DNA from: Tardiphaga sp. vice304
GTDB lineage: Bacteria > Pseudomonadota > Alphaproteobacteria > Rhizobiales > Xanthobacteraceae
DNA length: 64,000 bases
Assembly: GCF_007018905.1 (NCBI RefSeq)
Contig: NZ_CP041402.1
Location: 682,001-746,000 of the forward strand
Reading direction: 5' to 3'
Shown here in pieces: positions 9,448-18,197 of the stretch. The notes below the pieces were generated by a model. That model did no database searches. It was not told where the DNA came from and saw only the letters and a program-made list of their open reading frames with translations. Numbering within the stretch: position 1 is the stretch's first letter; each line of letters opens with the position of its first letter. The position numbers and the translations under genes were made by a program.

Positions 9448-10143
9448 TCACTCGCTGATGTCGCGCAGGCGCTGGCGGTTCTTGATCACGATCTGGCGGG
9501 CGCCGGAAAAGTCCAGCACGCCCTGTTCATGGAGCTGTGACAAAGCCCGTGACACGGTTTCGAGCGTCAGGCCGAGATAGTCGCCGATGTCGCGGCGGCA
9601 CATCGGCAGCGCCACCATTTTGGCGACGGCCAGACGGCGGTCCATTTCCAGCAGGAAGGCGGCAACCCGCTCCATGGCCGTCTTGCAGCCGAGCAGCAGC
9701 ATGTGGTCCTCGGCGTGACGCAACTCGCCGGACGTCACGTTCCAGAGGAGGCGCGACACCTGGACATCGACCTTCGCGACATTTTCCAAAGCGCGGCGCT
9801 GGATCAGCCGGACTTCGGTGGCGCACAGGGCTTCCGCGGTAGCGCGGTGTTTTGAGCCGTATTCAAGGCCGAACACGTCACCCGGCAAATGGAACGAACC
9901 GATCTGGCGGCGACCGTCGGACAGAAGCTTGTAGGTGCGGACGGCGCCGTGCACGACCTGGTAGACATATTCGGCGGTCTCGTCTTCGCCGAAGATCTCC
10001 TCTTCCTTCTGGTAGCGGAAGCTGGTCGCCACCATGCTCGCCAGGCCCATCACGGTCGCGAACTGGTCATCCGGGACGGCTGGACACATCGCCCGTGCAA
10101 AAAGCGATTTTGGTTCGGTCAGTGCAGCTGATTGGTTGAGCAT
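9448..10143 (-). CDS. fixK: FixK-type Crp/Fnr transcription activator
   Basis: 231 residues. An N-terminal cyclic-nucleotide-binding-like beta roll (about 35-130), a long dimer helix and a C-terminal winged helix with recognition helix TLETVSRALSQL; E-x-x-S-R predicts binding to TTGA-N6-TCAA. There is no N-terminal cysteine cluster, so it is FixK-type and not an oxygen-sensing FnrN. One Cys in the DNA-binding domain (MCRRDIGDY, C182 with this start) matches the redox-sensitive C183 of B. diazoefficiens FixK2. The frame opens earlier, but ATG at 10141-10143 has AAGGAG exactly 6 nt upstream. It should relay FixLJ signals to the boxes listed in this window. Confidence 0.95.
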   Translation of the reverse strand: MLNQSAALTEPKSLFARAMCPAVPDDQFATVMGLASMVATSFRYQKEEEIFGEDETAEYVYQVVHGAVRTYKLLSDGRRQIGSFHLPGDVFGLEYGSKHRATAEALCATEVRLIQRRALENVAKVDVQVSRLLWNVTSGELRHAEDHMLLLGCKTAMERVAAFLLEMDRRLAVAKMVALPMCRRDIGDYLGLTLETVSRALSQLHEQGVLDFSGARQIVIKNRQRLRDISE

Positions 10144-10210
10144 GGCCATCTCCTTGTTGATGGCCACTTGTAAGCGGTAACAGGCGCCTCCCGATATTTG
10201 GTCCGTTATC

Positions 10211-10228
10211 TTAAGGGCATTGCCCTAA
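10211..10228 (-). promoter_or_regulatory. Imperfect palindrome upstream of fixK, candidate FixJ site
   Basis: TTAAGGGCATTGCCCTAA, arms around a 3-bp centre with one unpaired base. It lies about 70 bp upstream of the fixK start and overlaps the stop codon of the response-regulator gene. The position would suit an activator site for phosphorylated FixJ. I base this on symmetry and position only; the FixJ consensus itself is loose. Confidence 0.4.
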
Positions 10229-10644
10229 GTAGGTTTACGGATGTCCTTCGTATGCGCGTCCGCTCCAGCATTGGCGGCCGGCAGCATACTGGTGATACGG
10301 GAGATCAGGCTGTCTTCCAGGTCTGGCTTGAGCAGGACCTGCTGGATGCCGGCTGCCGCTGCCTTGATGTAGATCGAGTCGTCGGGAAAGCCGGTCACCA
10401 GGATCACCGGCGTCGCAACACCGCGGGCGCGCAACTGCGCCGCGACCTGCAGACCATCGAGTTCGGGCATCTTGTAGTCGATCACGATGCAATCGGAGGG
10501 GTGTAGCGTGGCCCAGTCCAGCATCGACGCGCCGCTGCGAAACGTCCGGACTGCAAAGTCGTGCGTTTCCAGCAGGAATTGCAGCGAGCTGAGCACAGGC
10601 ACATCGTCATCAAGGACCAGGATGGTCGGTTTCGGGATGCTCAT
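10225..10644 (-). CDS. Single-domain response regulator between fixK and fixJ
   Basis: 139 residues consisting of one receiver domain and nothing else: acidic pocket LVLDDD, phospho-Asp in IVIDYKMPELDG, Thr in ILVTGFP and Lys in LLKPDL. The tail after the last helix is short and polar. A gene of this kind lies in the same place in B. diazoefficiens between fixK2 and fixJ. It may compete for, or drain, phosphate from FixL, but its role is not shown by the sequence. The start is ATG at 10642-10644; the thirteen upstream codons are not receiver-like. A perfect FixK-type box lies 65 bp upstream. Confidence 0.88.
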   Translation of the reverse strand: MSIPKPTILVLDDDVPVLSSLQFLLETHDFAVRTFRSGASMLDWATLHPSDCIVIDYKMPELDGLQVAAQLRARGVATPVILVTGFPDDSIYIKAAAAGIQQVLLKPDLEDSLISRITSMLPAANAGADAHTKDIRKPT

Positions 10645-10709
10645 TGAAAATAATGCCGCTGCACGAGCAAATATGATCGGCAAACATAACCGAAATCGCC
10701 AGCCGCCCG

Positions 10710-10723
10710 TTGATCTGCCTCAA
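10710..10723 (-). promoter_or_regulatory. FixK/FNR-type box overlapping the fixJ stop codon
   Basis: TTGATCTGCCTCAA, perfect TTGA-N6-TCAA. It spans the TGA stop of fixJ (10720-10722) and lies 65 bp upstream of the response-regulator start. This suggests that the rr gene, and perhaps fixK by read-through, has its own FixK-dependent promoter. Confidence 0.6.
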
Positions 10724-11337
10724 TCCCCGAGCACGCCGGCCCGCACCGCCAGCCGGACCAGCTCGGACAGGTTGCGCGCCTGCATTTTCGTCATGACATT
10801 GGCCCGGTAGACCTCGATGGTCCGCGGGCTGATCGCATAGTCGCGGGCGATCAGCTTGTTGGAGAGCCCGGCGACCAGACCGTCCATCACCTGGCGCTCA
10901 CGCTGGCTGAGGCTGGCAATGCGCGCCGCCAGATCGATCGCGGCGCCCTTGTTCTTGGCGCTGTCTTCGCCCTGCTTGAAGGCGGTGCGGATCGCCCCGA
11001 TCAGGCGCTCGTCTTCGAACGGCTTCTCGAGAAAGTCCAAAGCCCCGAGCTTGATCGCTTCCACCGCCAGCGGGATGTCGCCGTGGCCGGTCATGATGAT
11101 GATCGGCAATTCCGAGCGCTTCATCTTCAGGCTGCGAAGAAGGTCGATTCCGTTGATCCCCGGCATCCGGATATCCGACACGACGCAACCGAACGAAAGT
11201 CCGGGCATCTGCTCCAGGAACACCGAGGCGTCGCTGAACAGCGTCACCGTAAAACCCGCCGAATCGAGCAGGAATTCGAGCGATTCGCGCATCGCTGCGT
11301 CATCGTCGATGACGTAGACCGTGCCTTCAAGTGACAT
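10720..11337 (-). CDS. fixJ: FixJ response regulator
   Basis: 205 residues, the normal size for FixJ. The N-terminal receiver has phospho-Asp D55 in [14 protein letters not shown] and the MTGHGD and EKPFED switch motifs. The C-terminal LuxR-type helix-turn-helix has [21 protein letters not shown] and the recognition stretch [15 protein letters not shown]. The ORF stays open far upstream, but ATG at 11335-11337 starts right at the receiver and overlaps the fixL 3' end by 11 bp, the standard fixLJ arrangement. It is expected to activate fixK when FixL is oxygen-free. Confidence 0.96.
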   Translation of the reverse strand: MSLEGTVYVIDDDAAMRESLEFLLDSAGFTVTLFSDASVFLEQMPGLSFGCVVSDIRMPGINGIDLLRSLKMKRSELPIIIMTGHGDIPLAVEAIKLGALDFLEKPFEDERLIGAIRTAFKQGEDSAKNKGAAIDLAARIASLSQRERQVMDGLVAGLSNKLIARDYAISPRTIEVYRANVMTKMQARNLSELVRLAVRAGVLGD

Positions 11338-12937
11338 GGGTAAGATCCTGGGAAGGTGCGGCGGGCAGGGTGAAGCGGAACGTGGCGCCGCCCAAGGGAT
11401 TGCTTTCGGCCAATAATTTTCCACCATGGGCCTCGACGATCGACCGGCTGATCGACAGCCCGACGCCCATCCCGGTGGATTTGGTCGTAAAGAAGGTCTG
11501 AAACAGCTTGGCGGCGGCCTCATTGCTGAAGCCGCTGCCGGTGTCGGTGACGACGATCTCGATCATGTCGTCGGGCGCCCGTCCATTGGTCACGGACAAT
11601 TCCTGTTTCGGCGCGTTCTGCATCGCCTCCACGGCGTTGCGAAACAGGTTGACCAGCACCTGCTGGATCTGCACGCGATCGACTATCACGCGGTCGAACC
11701 GGGGATCGAGGTGGAAATTCAACAGAACGCCCTGTTCGCGGGATCCGGTCAGGCCGAGCGCACCGGATTCCTCGACCAGCTTGGCGAGGCTCTCCACGCG
11801 CTTCTCGGATTCGTCCCGCGACACGAAATCGCGTAGCCGGCGGATGATCTGCCCGGCGCGCACCGCCTGTTCCGCCGCCTTGTTGAGGGCGTTCTGGATC
11901 TTCAGCACGGCGGGATCGGTGCTGGCCTCCAGCAGGCGACGCGAACCGTTCATGTAATTGCTGATCGAGGCCAGCGGCTGGTTCAGCTCGTGGGCCAGCG
12001 CCGAGGCCATCTCGCCCATCGCGGTCAGGCGTGACATATGAATGAGCTCGGACTGCAGGGACTGCAGTTGCATCTGGGTTTGCTGCTGTTCGGTCAGGTC
12101 GCGGATAAAGCCGGTGAAGAAGCGTTCACCGCCGGATTGCATCTCGCCGATCGACAGGTGCATCGGGAAGTTCGTACCGTCGTGGCGGCGGCCGGTGACG
12201 ATCCGGCCGATGCCGATAATGTGCCGCTCCCGCGTCTTGTCGTAGCGCTTCAAGTACTGGTCATGGTGAGAGCCGTCCGACTCCGGCATCAACATGCTGA
12301 CGTTCTGGCCGGTCGCCTCAAGGCCGCTGATGCCGAACATGTGCTCCGCCGCCAGGCTGAAGGACTGAATCGTGCCGGTCTTGTCGATTACGACCATCGC
12401 GTCGGGCACGGTGTCCAGGATGGAGATCAGATGCGCCTCCCGGGTGCGCAGCCTCTCCTCCAGTCGCTTCTGTTCGTCGATATCGAGCACGACGCCGCTG
12501 AGGTGGGTCATCGCGCCGTCCGGCCCGCCGATCATGCCGCCTTTGATATGGATCCAGTGCGGACCCGTATCCGGCCGGACGATCCGGTATTCCATATCGA
12601 AATGGCAACCGGTCTTGAAGCAGCGTTGCATCGCCTGTCGGGTGCGTTTGCGGTCTTCCGGCTCCAGCAGGGCCAAAAACCGTGCGAGAGAAAGCGTTTC
12701 GGATGACGTCACGCCAAAATGAGCGCGGGTGATCGAGGACCACGTCATTTCGCGGGTTGCCAGGTCGATCTCCCACGTGCCGACGCCCGACATGGCGAAG
12801 CCACGCTGCTTGGTGTCACTCGGAAGTCGTGTCTGGTGCTGCAATTCTGCGCCTTCGTTCGCGGCTAGGCCCTGCGCCTGAAGCGGTTCTAGCATGTTCC
12901 ATTGCGCGACCGAAACATGAAGGTCAGTGGCAGGCAA
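11327..12937 (-). CDS. fixL: FixL oxygen-sensing haem PAS histidine kinase
   Basis: 536 residues as given. Residues about 47-155 are a first PAS domain. Residues about 165-285 are the haem PAS with haem-ligating His225 (HHDQYL) and the oxygen-pocket Arg245 (GIGRIVTG), equivalent to His200 and Arg220 of B. diazoefficiens FixL. Residues about 300-530 are the kinase: phospho-acceptor His316 in [11 protein letters not shown] box [11 protein letters not shown] boxes DTGSGF and GVGLSIS. There is no membrane segment, so it is a soluble FixL as in Bradyrhizobium. The start is uncertain: TTG at 12935-12937 is the longest, while ATG at 12893-12895 gives 522 residues, closer to the usual 505. Confidence 0.95.
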   Translation of the reverse strand: MPATDLHVSVAQWNMLEPLQAQGLAANEGAELQHQTRLPSDTKQRGFAMSGVGTWEIDLATREMTWSSITRAHFGVTSSETLSLARFLALLEPEDRKRTRQAMQRCFKTGCHFDMEYRIVRPDTGPHWIHIKGGMIGGPDGAMTHLSGVVLDIDEQKRLEERLRTREAHLISILDTVPDAMVVIDKTGTIQSFSLAAEHMFGISGLEATGQNVSMLMPESDGSHHDQYLKRYDKTRERHIIGIGRIVTGRRHDGTNFPMHLSIGEMQSGGERFFTGFIRDLTEQQQTQMQLQSLQSELIHMSRLTAMGEMASALAHELNQPLASISNYMNGSRRLLEASTDPAVLKIQNALNKAAEQAVRAGQIIRRLRDFVSRDESEKRVESLAKLVEESGALGLTGSREQGVLLNFHLDPRFDRVIVDRVQIQQVLVNLFRNAVEAMQNAPKQELSVTNGRAPDDMIEIVVTDTGSGFSNEAAAKLFQTFFTTKSTGMGVGLSISRSIVEAHGGKLLAESNPLGGATFRFTLPAAPSQDLTHVT

Positions 12938-12966
12938 GCCGGCCTGGCCACAACCGCTGCGTTTTT

Positions 12967-12980
12967 TTGACTTTGGTCAA
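12967..12980. promoter_or_regulatory. FixK/FNR-type box in the fixL / CBS-gene divergent region
   Basis: TTGACTTTGGTCAA, perfect TTGA-N6-TCAA. It lies 92 bp before the CBS-domain gene on the right and 29 bp before the longest fixL start on the left. If it drives fixL as a class II site, transcription would begin at about 12932, which would favour the internal ATG at 12895 as the true fixL start. Confidence 0.72.
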
Positions 12981-13072
12981 CAGCAGGTCTGCCCCGTTGT
13001 GATGGAATGCAGCAATCGGGGGAGTTCACGGCGCGACAGCGGGCCGCGCCGTACACCGAATAGGACAGCTTC

Positions 13073-13504
13073 TTGTACAAATTTCTTGAACAAACCGCCG
13101 GCGAAAACATGACCACCGCGGTGAAGACCGTGACCGGTGGGCTGACGATGCGCGAGCTGGGCAAGATGTTCGACCAGGATAATTTCAATGCCTATCCGGT
13201 CAAGGAAAACGAGCACGTCGTCGGGCTTGTCTCGAAATTCGACTACCTGGCCTGCTTCGTCTTTACGCCCGACCATATCCTGCCGCGCTACGAACAATTG
13301 ATGCAGCGGACCGTCGCGGAGGTCATGACCACCGAATTCATCTATGTAGGCAAGGAAACAAAACTGACGCGGGTGCTCCAGTTGATGGTCGATCACCGCA
13401 TCCGCAGCATGCCGGTGATCGAGGCCGATCGCCGGCTGTCCGGCGTCATTTCGCGCGACGACGTGATGCGCGCATTGGTGCGCAGCGCGGGCGAGGCGGT
13501 CTGA
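13073..13504 (+). CDS. Tandem CBS domain protein
   Basis: 143 residues forming one CBS pair: CBS1 about 1-70 (VGEXM-like TAGENMTTAVKTV, ending VVGLVSKFDYL) and CBS2 about 75-140 (VAEVMTTEFIYVGKETKLTRVLQLM, ending SGVISRDDVMRAL). Such pairs bind adenine nucleotides and act as energy sensors. The start is TTG at 13073 with AGGA upstream; an in-frame TAG twelve bases earlier rules out a longer form. It lies between fixL and fixNOQP with a FixK-type box upstream, so it is likely induced at low oxygen with the universal stress gene that follows. The partner it regulates is unknown. Confidence 0.88.
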   Translation: MYKFLEQTAGENMTTAVKTVTGGLTMRELGKMFDQDNFNAYPVKENEHVVGLVSKFDYLACFVFTPDHILPRYEQLMQRTVAEVMTTEFIYVGKETKLTRVLQLMVDHRIRSMPVIEADRRLSGVISRDDVMRALVRSAGEAV

Positions 13505-13549
13505 ACTGCAGCGCATTTTTCAGCTGACATTACTTCAAAGGAGACGAAC

Positions 13550-14380
13550 GTGGCCATCAAGGACATTCTGTTGCCGCTGGTCGGCGAACCCAGCCCCGCG
13601 GCGATTGCGGCGATCGAAAAATGTATCGCGTTGGCCGTGGATGTCGGCGCGCGCATCACCGCCGTGGCGATCGAACTCGATGTCGGCGTCGCGGTGCGAC
13701 CGCATGTAATGATTTCCGGCGCCACCGAGGCGGCTGAAGCCCTGGCGAACGTCACGGGTCTGGTCGCCGCGTTCGAGGCCGCCACGGTCCGTCTGGGCGC
13801 GCGCAGCGTGCACGCCATCCAGCGGCTGCCGCAGCGCGACGTGGCGGCGTATTTCGCCCGGACCGCGCGGCTCGCCGATCTGACGCTGCTGCCGAGCCGG
13901 CCGCATCATGCCAACCTCGAAAGCCTGGTCGAGCGGCTGATTTTCGAATCCGGCCGTCCGATCATCCTGTGCCCCGAAAATCTGGCGGATGGGCTGGTGT
14001 CGAACGTCAAACATATTGCCATTGCTTGGGACCACTCCGCACCGGCCGCCCGCGCCATTGCCGACGCGATTCCGCTGTTGCAGGCGGCCGCGACGGTCCG
14101 CATTTTCACCGTGACCGACGCCGAGACAGCGGCCGAGCGCGAATCCGGCGCCGCCATGGTGACGCATCTGGCCCTGCATGGCGTCACCGCCAGCTTCGAG
14201 ATCGTGAAGCGCGGCAGCGGTCCGGTCGGCAAGGTGTTTGCAACGCAGGTAAAGGCGCATGCGATCGATCTGCTGGTGATGGGGGCCTACCATCATTCCA
14301 GGCTCAACGAGTGGGTCTGGGGCGGCGCCAGCAATTCGATCCTCAACGAGCCGCCATGCTGGGTGCTGATGTCGCACTGA
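13550..14380 (+). CDS. Universal stress protein with tandem Usp domains
   Basis: 276 residues with two Usp folds, about 1-145 and 150-276. The second keeps a nucleotide-binding-like loop (VMGAYHHSRLNEWVWGGASNSIL), while the first is more divergent. The start is GTG at 13550 with AAGGAG 6 nt upstream. It follows the CBS gene by 45 bp and precedes the fixN promoter, in the position of universal stress genes commonly seen next to fixNOQP in rhizobia. A role in low-oxygen survival is inferred from the location. Confidence 0.9.
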   Translation: MAIKDILLPLVGEPSPAAIAAIEKCIALAVDVGARITAVAIELDVGVAVRPHVMISGATEAAEALANVTGLVAAFEAATVRLGARSVHAIQRLPQRDVAAYFARTARLADLTLLPSRPHHANLESLVERLIFESGRPIILCPENLADGLVSNVKHIAIAWDHSAPAARAIADAIPLLQAAATVRIFTVTDAETAAERESGAAMVTHLALHGVTASFEIVKRGSGPVGKVFATQVKAHAIDLLVMGAYHHSRLNEWVWGGASNSILNEPPCWVLMSH

Positions 14381-14558
14381 GCGGCGGGCCACGATCCGTA
14401 TCCGCTGCGTCAGCCGCGGTTCAGTCAAAGACGCCAGGATGCATCGAATCCGGATGCAGCCTGGCGCTTTACTGTCGGGTACAGCGCATGGGCGCTCGCC
14501 TCGATCGGGATCCCGGCTGCTGGCTCGATTGAAAATTTCCTGGGCAAGGCCCCCGACT

Positions 14559-14572
14559 TTGACCTTCATCAA
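14559..14572 (+). promoter_or_regulatory. FixK/FNR-type box of the fixNOQP promoter
   Basis: TTGACCTTCATCAA, perfect TTGA-N6-TCAA, ending 53 bp before the fixN start. This is the classical target of FixK2 in Bradyrhizobium. Confidence 0.88.
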
Positions 14573-14625
14573 ATCGTTTGCGGCTTTCTCGTGATTGAAC
14601 TCACGACACCACGAGGAAAATCGCG

Positions 14626-16284
14626 ATGCAGCCAAACAGCGACGTTAAATGGATGACCTTCGGCGAGTCAGGACTGGCCGCGCTATTCACCGCAGCGGTG
14701 TTCCTCTGTATCCTCGGAGCTGCCAGGGCAGAGGATGCGCCGTTTGCCTTCCATGCCGCGCTGGGGGGCGCGGCAAGCTTGGTGGCCGTCTTTGCGATCT
14801 TCAATCGTTATTTCGAGCGCTCGGCGTTGCCACCGCAGGAAATCAACGGTCTTCCGAATTATAACCTCGGCCCGATCAAGTTCGCCTCGTTCATGGCGAT
14901 GTTCTGGGGCATCGCCGGCTTCACGGTCGGGTTGCTGATCGCGCTGCAACTGGCATGGCCGGCGCTGAATTTCGATCTGCCCTGGACCAGCTTCGGCCGG
15001 CTGCGTCCGCTGCACACCTCGGCGGTGATCTTCGCCTTCGGCGGAAACGTGCTGCTCGCCACGTCCTTTTATGTCGTGCAGAAGACCGGCCGGGTCCGAC
15101 TCGCTGGCGACCTCGCGCCGTGGTTCGTCGTGCTGGGCTACAATTTCTTCATCCTGATCGCCGGCACCGGCTATCTGCTCGGCGTCACCCAGTCGAAGGA
15201 ATATGCCGAGCCGGAATGGTACGCCGACCTCTGGCTGACGATCGTCTGGGTGACCTATCTGCTGGTGTTCGTCGCGACGCTGATGAAGCGTAAAGAGCCG
15301 CACATCTTCGTCGCCAACTGGTTCTATCTCGCCTTCATCGTCACCATCGCCGTGCTGCATCTCGGCAACAATCCCGCGCTGCCGGTTTCGTTCTTCGGCT
15401 CGAAGAGCTACGTCGCCTGGGGCGGCGTGCAGGATGCCATGTTCCAGTGGTGGTATGGCCACAACGCGGTCGGCTTCTTCCTGACCGCCGGCTTCCTCGC
15501 CATCATGTACTACTTCATTCCGAAGCGCGCGGAGCGGCCGATCTATTCCTACCGGCTGTCGATCGTGCATTTCTGGGCGATCATCTTCCTCTATATCTGG
15601 GCCGGCCCGCACCATCTGCACTACACGGCACTGCCGGACTGGGCGCAGACGCTCGGCATGACGTTCTCGATCATGCTGTGGATGCCGTCATGGGGCGGCA
15701 TGATCAACGGCCTGATGACGCTGTCGGGCGCCTGGGACAAGCTGCGGACCGATCCGGTGCTGCGCATGCTGGTCGTATCGGTCGCATTCTACGGCATGTC
15801 CACCTTCGAAGGCCCGCTGATGTCGATCAAGGTGGTGAATTCGCTCAGCCACTACACCGACTGGACCATCGGGCACGTGCATTCCGGCGCGCTGGGCTGG
15901 GTCGGCTTCGTCTCGTTCGGCGCGCTGTATTGCCTGGTGCCGTGGATCTGGCAGCGCAAGCAGCTCTATAGCCTGCGTCTGGTGAGCTGGCACTTCTGGG
16001 TCGCGACGCTCGGTATCGTTCTCTACATCTCCGCGATGTGGGTATCCGGAATTCTCCAGGGTCTGATGTGGCGTGCCTACACCTCGCTGGGTTTCCTCGA
16101 ATACTCGTTCATCGAAAGTGTCGAGGCGATGCATCCCTTCTACATCATCCGCGCAATCGGCGGCGGGCTGTTCCTGATCGGAGCGCTGATCATGGCCTAC
16201 AATTTGTGGATGACGGTGCGCGTGGGCGAAGCCGAATCCGAAGTGCATCTGCCAGCCGGCCCGTCCCTGCAAGCGGCCGAGTGA
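14626..16284 (+). CDS. fixN: cbb3-type cytochrome c oxidase subunit I
   Basis: 552 residues, catalytic subunit of the high-affinity cbb3 oxidase in the inner membrane (low-spin haem b, high-spin haem b3 and CuB). About twelve to fourteen hydrophobic segments. Conserved His-rich blocks are visible: [48 protein letters not shown] and the double-His region [17 protein letters not shown]. The start ATG has GAGGA 8 nt upstream. It is the first gene of fixNOQP, with fixO following after 11 bp and a FixK box 53 bp upstream. Confidence 0.97.
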   Translation: MQPNSDVKWMTFGESGLAALFTAAVFLCILGAARAEDAPFAFHAALGGAASLVAVFAIFNRYFERSALPPQEINGLPNYNLGPIKFASFMAMFWGIAGFTVGLLIALQLAWPALNFDLPWTSFGRLRPLHTSAVIFAFGGNVLLATSFYVVQKTGRVRLAGDLAPWFVVLGYNFFILIAGTGYLLGVTQSKEYAEPEWYADLWLTIVWVTYLLVFVATLMKRKEPHIFVANWFYLAFIVTIAVLHLGNNPALPVSFFGSKSYVAWGGVQDAMFQWWYGHNAVGFFLTAGFLAIMYYFIPKRAERPIYSYRLSIVHFWAIIFLYIWAGPHHLHYTALPDWAQTLGMTFSIMLWMPSWGGMINGLMTLSGAWDKLRTDPVLRMLVVSVAFYGMSTFEGPLMSIKVVNSLSHYTDWTIGHVHSGALGWVGFVSFGALYCLVPWIWQRKQLYSLRLVSWHFWVATLGIVLYISAMWVSGILQGLMWRAYTSLGFLEYSFIESVEAMHPFYIIRAIGGGLFLIGALIMAYNLWMTVRVGEAESEVHLPAGPSLQAAE

Positions 16285-16295
16285 GGAACTGATCG

Positions 16296-17030
16296 ATGTC
16301 ATTCTGGACCCGACACCAAATCTTCGAGAAGAACTCGATCGTCCTGATCGTGGGTATTCTTTTGGTCATCGCCGTCGGCGGTCTCGTCGAGATCACGCCG
16401 CTGTTCTATCTCAAGAGCACGATCGAGGTCGTGGACGGCGTGCGTCCCTACACGCCGCTGGAACTGACCGGGCGCAACGTCTATGTCCGCGAGGGCTGCT
16501 ACCTTTGCCATTCGCAGATGATTCGGCCGCTGCGCGACGAGGTCGAGCGCTACGGGCACTATTCGCTCGCCGCAGAAAGCATGTTCGACCATCCGTTTCA
16601 GTGGGGCTCCAAGCGCACCGGGCCGGACCTGGCGCGGGTCGGCGCCAAATATTCGGATGAATGGCACGTCACGCATCTGAGCAATCCGCGCGCCATCGTT
16701 CCGCAATCGGTCATGCCGGGCTACAGGTTCCTCGCTGAAACCGAGGTCAACCTCAATCAGATCGCGGACCACCTGCGCACCAACCGCGCGATCGGCGTAC
16801 CCTATTCGGAAGATCAGATTCTGAACGCCGTCGCCGATCTAAAGACGCAGACCGATCCCGACAGTGCCGAAGCCGATGCCTTTGCCAAGCGCTATCCCAA
16901 GGCCGTGGCGCGCAACTTCGACGGCAAGGCCGGCGCGCCCACGGAGATGGATGCGCTGATCGCGTACCTGCAGATGCTGGGCACGCTGGTCGACTTCAAG
17001 CTCTACAACGAAAAAGCAAACCTCCGCTGA
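16296..17030 (+). CDS. fixO: cbb3-type oxidase subunit II, monohaem cytochrome c
   Basis: 244 residues. One N-terminal membrane anchor (about 10-35, [19 protein letters not shown]), then a periplasmic domain with a single haem site CYLCH (C68, C71, H72) and a candidate axial Met in [10 protein letters not shown]. It passes electrons from FixP to FixN. The length is usual for the family and the end is tightly spaced to fixQ. Confidence 0.97.
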   Translation: MSFWTRHQIFEKNSIVLIVGILLVIAVGGLVEITPLFYLKSTIEVVDGVRPYTPLELTGRNVYVREGCYLCHSQMIRPLRDEVERYGHYSLAAESMFDHPFQWGSKRTGPDLARVGAKYSDEWHVTHLSNPRAIVPQSVMPGYRFLAETEVNLNQIADHLRTNRAIGVPYSEDQILNAVADLKTQTDPDSAEADAFAKRYPKAVARNFDGKAGAPTEMDALIAYLQMLGTLVDFKLYNEKANLR

Positions 17031-17040
17031 GGAGAGGCCC

Positions 17041-17205
17041 ATGCGCGCGATATTGACCGTTCAAAACTTCGCTTCGGATCTCGTCGTCTCGCTCTGGACG
17101 CCGCTGTTCGTCGGAATCTTTATTGCCATCGTCGTGTACGCCCTCTGGCCGCGCAACAAGGCGACGTTTGATGCGGCGGCCCGCATGCCGCTGCGAGAGG
17201 ATTGA
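17041..17205 (+). CDS. fixQ: cbb3-type oxidase subunit FixQ/CcoQ
   Basis: A 54-residue single-pass membrane protein (hydrophobic segment LWTPLFVGIFIAIVVYALWP), starting with ATG at 17041 ten bases after the fixO stop and ending 7 bp before fixP. Size, position and the ALWPRNK motif after the membrane segment match FixQ, which stabilises the cbb3 complex. It contains no cofactor site. Confidence 0.95.
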   Translation: MRAILTVQNFASDLVVSLWTPLFVGIFIAIVVYALWPRNKATFDAAARMPLRED

Positions 17206-17212
17206 CCGTATC

Positions 17213-18088
17213 ATGGCTCATCATGACGAAAACTTCGACGCCGCCACTGGCAAGACCACGACCGGTCATTCCTGGGACGGCATCAAGGAACTGAACACGC
17301 CGTTGCCGCGCTGGTGGGTATTGACCTTCTATGCGTGCATCATATGGGCGTTCGGCTACTGGATCGTCTATCCGGCCTGGCCGCTGCTGACGGGCCATAC
17401 GACGGGCGTCATCCAATATTCGTCGCGTGCCGATGTGGCCGTCGAGCTTGCCAATCTGGAAAAGATCCGCGGCGACAAGATGGTCACGCTGGGCGCGGCA
17501 CCTTTGGCCGAGATCGAGAAGGATCCCGCTCTGCTGGCACTGGCACGGGCCCGCGGCAAGGCGGTATTCGGCGATAATTGCGCGCCCTGCCACGGCAGCG
17601 GCGCCGCCGGCGCCAAGGGCTATCCGAACCTGAACGACGACGACTGGCTGTGGGGCGGTTCGCTCGACCAGATTCAGAAGACGCTGCAATATGGCATCCG
17701 TTCGGGCCATGCCGAAGCCCACGAAGGCCAGATGCTCGCCTTCGGCCGCGACGGTACGTTGAAGAAGCCGGAAATCGTCACGGTGGCCAATTTCGTGCGC
17801 TCACTGGCGGGCCTGCCGACCGCCAAGGGTTACGATGCCGCAGCGGGAACCAAACTGTTCGCTGACAATTGCGCGGCCTGCCACGGCGACGCCGGCAAGG
17901 GTAACCCGGAGATGGGCGCCCCAAATCTGACCGACAATATCTGGCTCTACGGCTCCGATGAAGCGACCATCATCGAGACCGTGACCAATGGGCGTAACGG
18001 CGTAATGCCGGCCTGGATCGGCCGGCTGGATCCCGCCACCATCAAGGCGTTGACGGTCTACGTGCATACGCTGGGCGGCGGCCAATAG
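17213..18088 (+). CDS. fixP: cbb3-type oxidase subunit III, dihaem cytochrome c
   Basis: 291 residues. One membrane anchor at about 35-58 (WWVLTFYACIIWAFGYWIVYP), then two cytochrome c domains with CAPCH (C123, C126, H127) and CAACH (C220, C223, H224). Candidate Met ligands lie in EGQMLAF and NGVMPAW. It is the electron entry subunit of the cbb3 oxidase. The frame opens earlier, but ATG at 17213, 7 bp after fixQ, gives the standard N-terminus MAHHDE. Confidence 0.97.
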   Translation: MAHHDENFDAATGKTTTGHSWDGIKELNTPLPRWWVLTFYACIIWAFGYWIVYPAWPLLTGHTTGVIQYSSRADVAVELANLEKIRGDKMVTLGAAPLAEIEKDPALLALARARGKAVFGDNCAPCHGSGAAGAKGYPNLNDDDWLWGGSLDQIQKTLQYGIRSGHAEAHEGQMLAFGRDGTLKKPEIVTVANFVRSLAGLPTAKGYDAAAGTKLFADNCAACHGDAGKGNPEMGAPNLTDNIWLYGSDEATIIETVTNGRNGVMPAWIGRLDPATIKALTVYVHTLGGGQ

Positions 18089-18132
18089 GCCGTCGGCGGG
18101 GGGGGGCGGATGGGGGCAGACAGCGAAGGCGA

Positions 18133-18146
18133 TTGAGGTGGATCAA
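18133..18146 (+). promoter_or_regulatory. FixK/FNR-type box of the fixGHIS promoter
   Basis: TTGAGGTGGATCAA, perfect TTGA-N6-TCAA, ending 51 bp before the fixG start. This gives fixGHIS its own low-oxygen promoter separate from fixNOQP. Confidence 0.86.
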
Positions 18147-18197
18147 ATCAGCCGCGGCATTTGAGGTTAGGGTCATTCCAAGACGAGAGATGACCCC

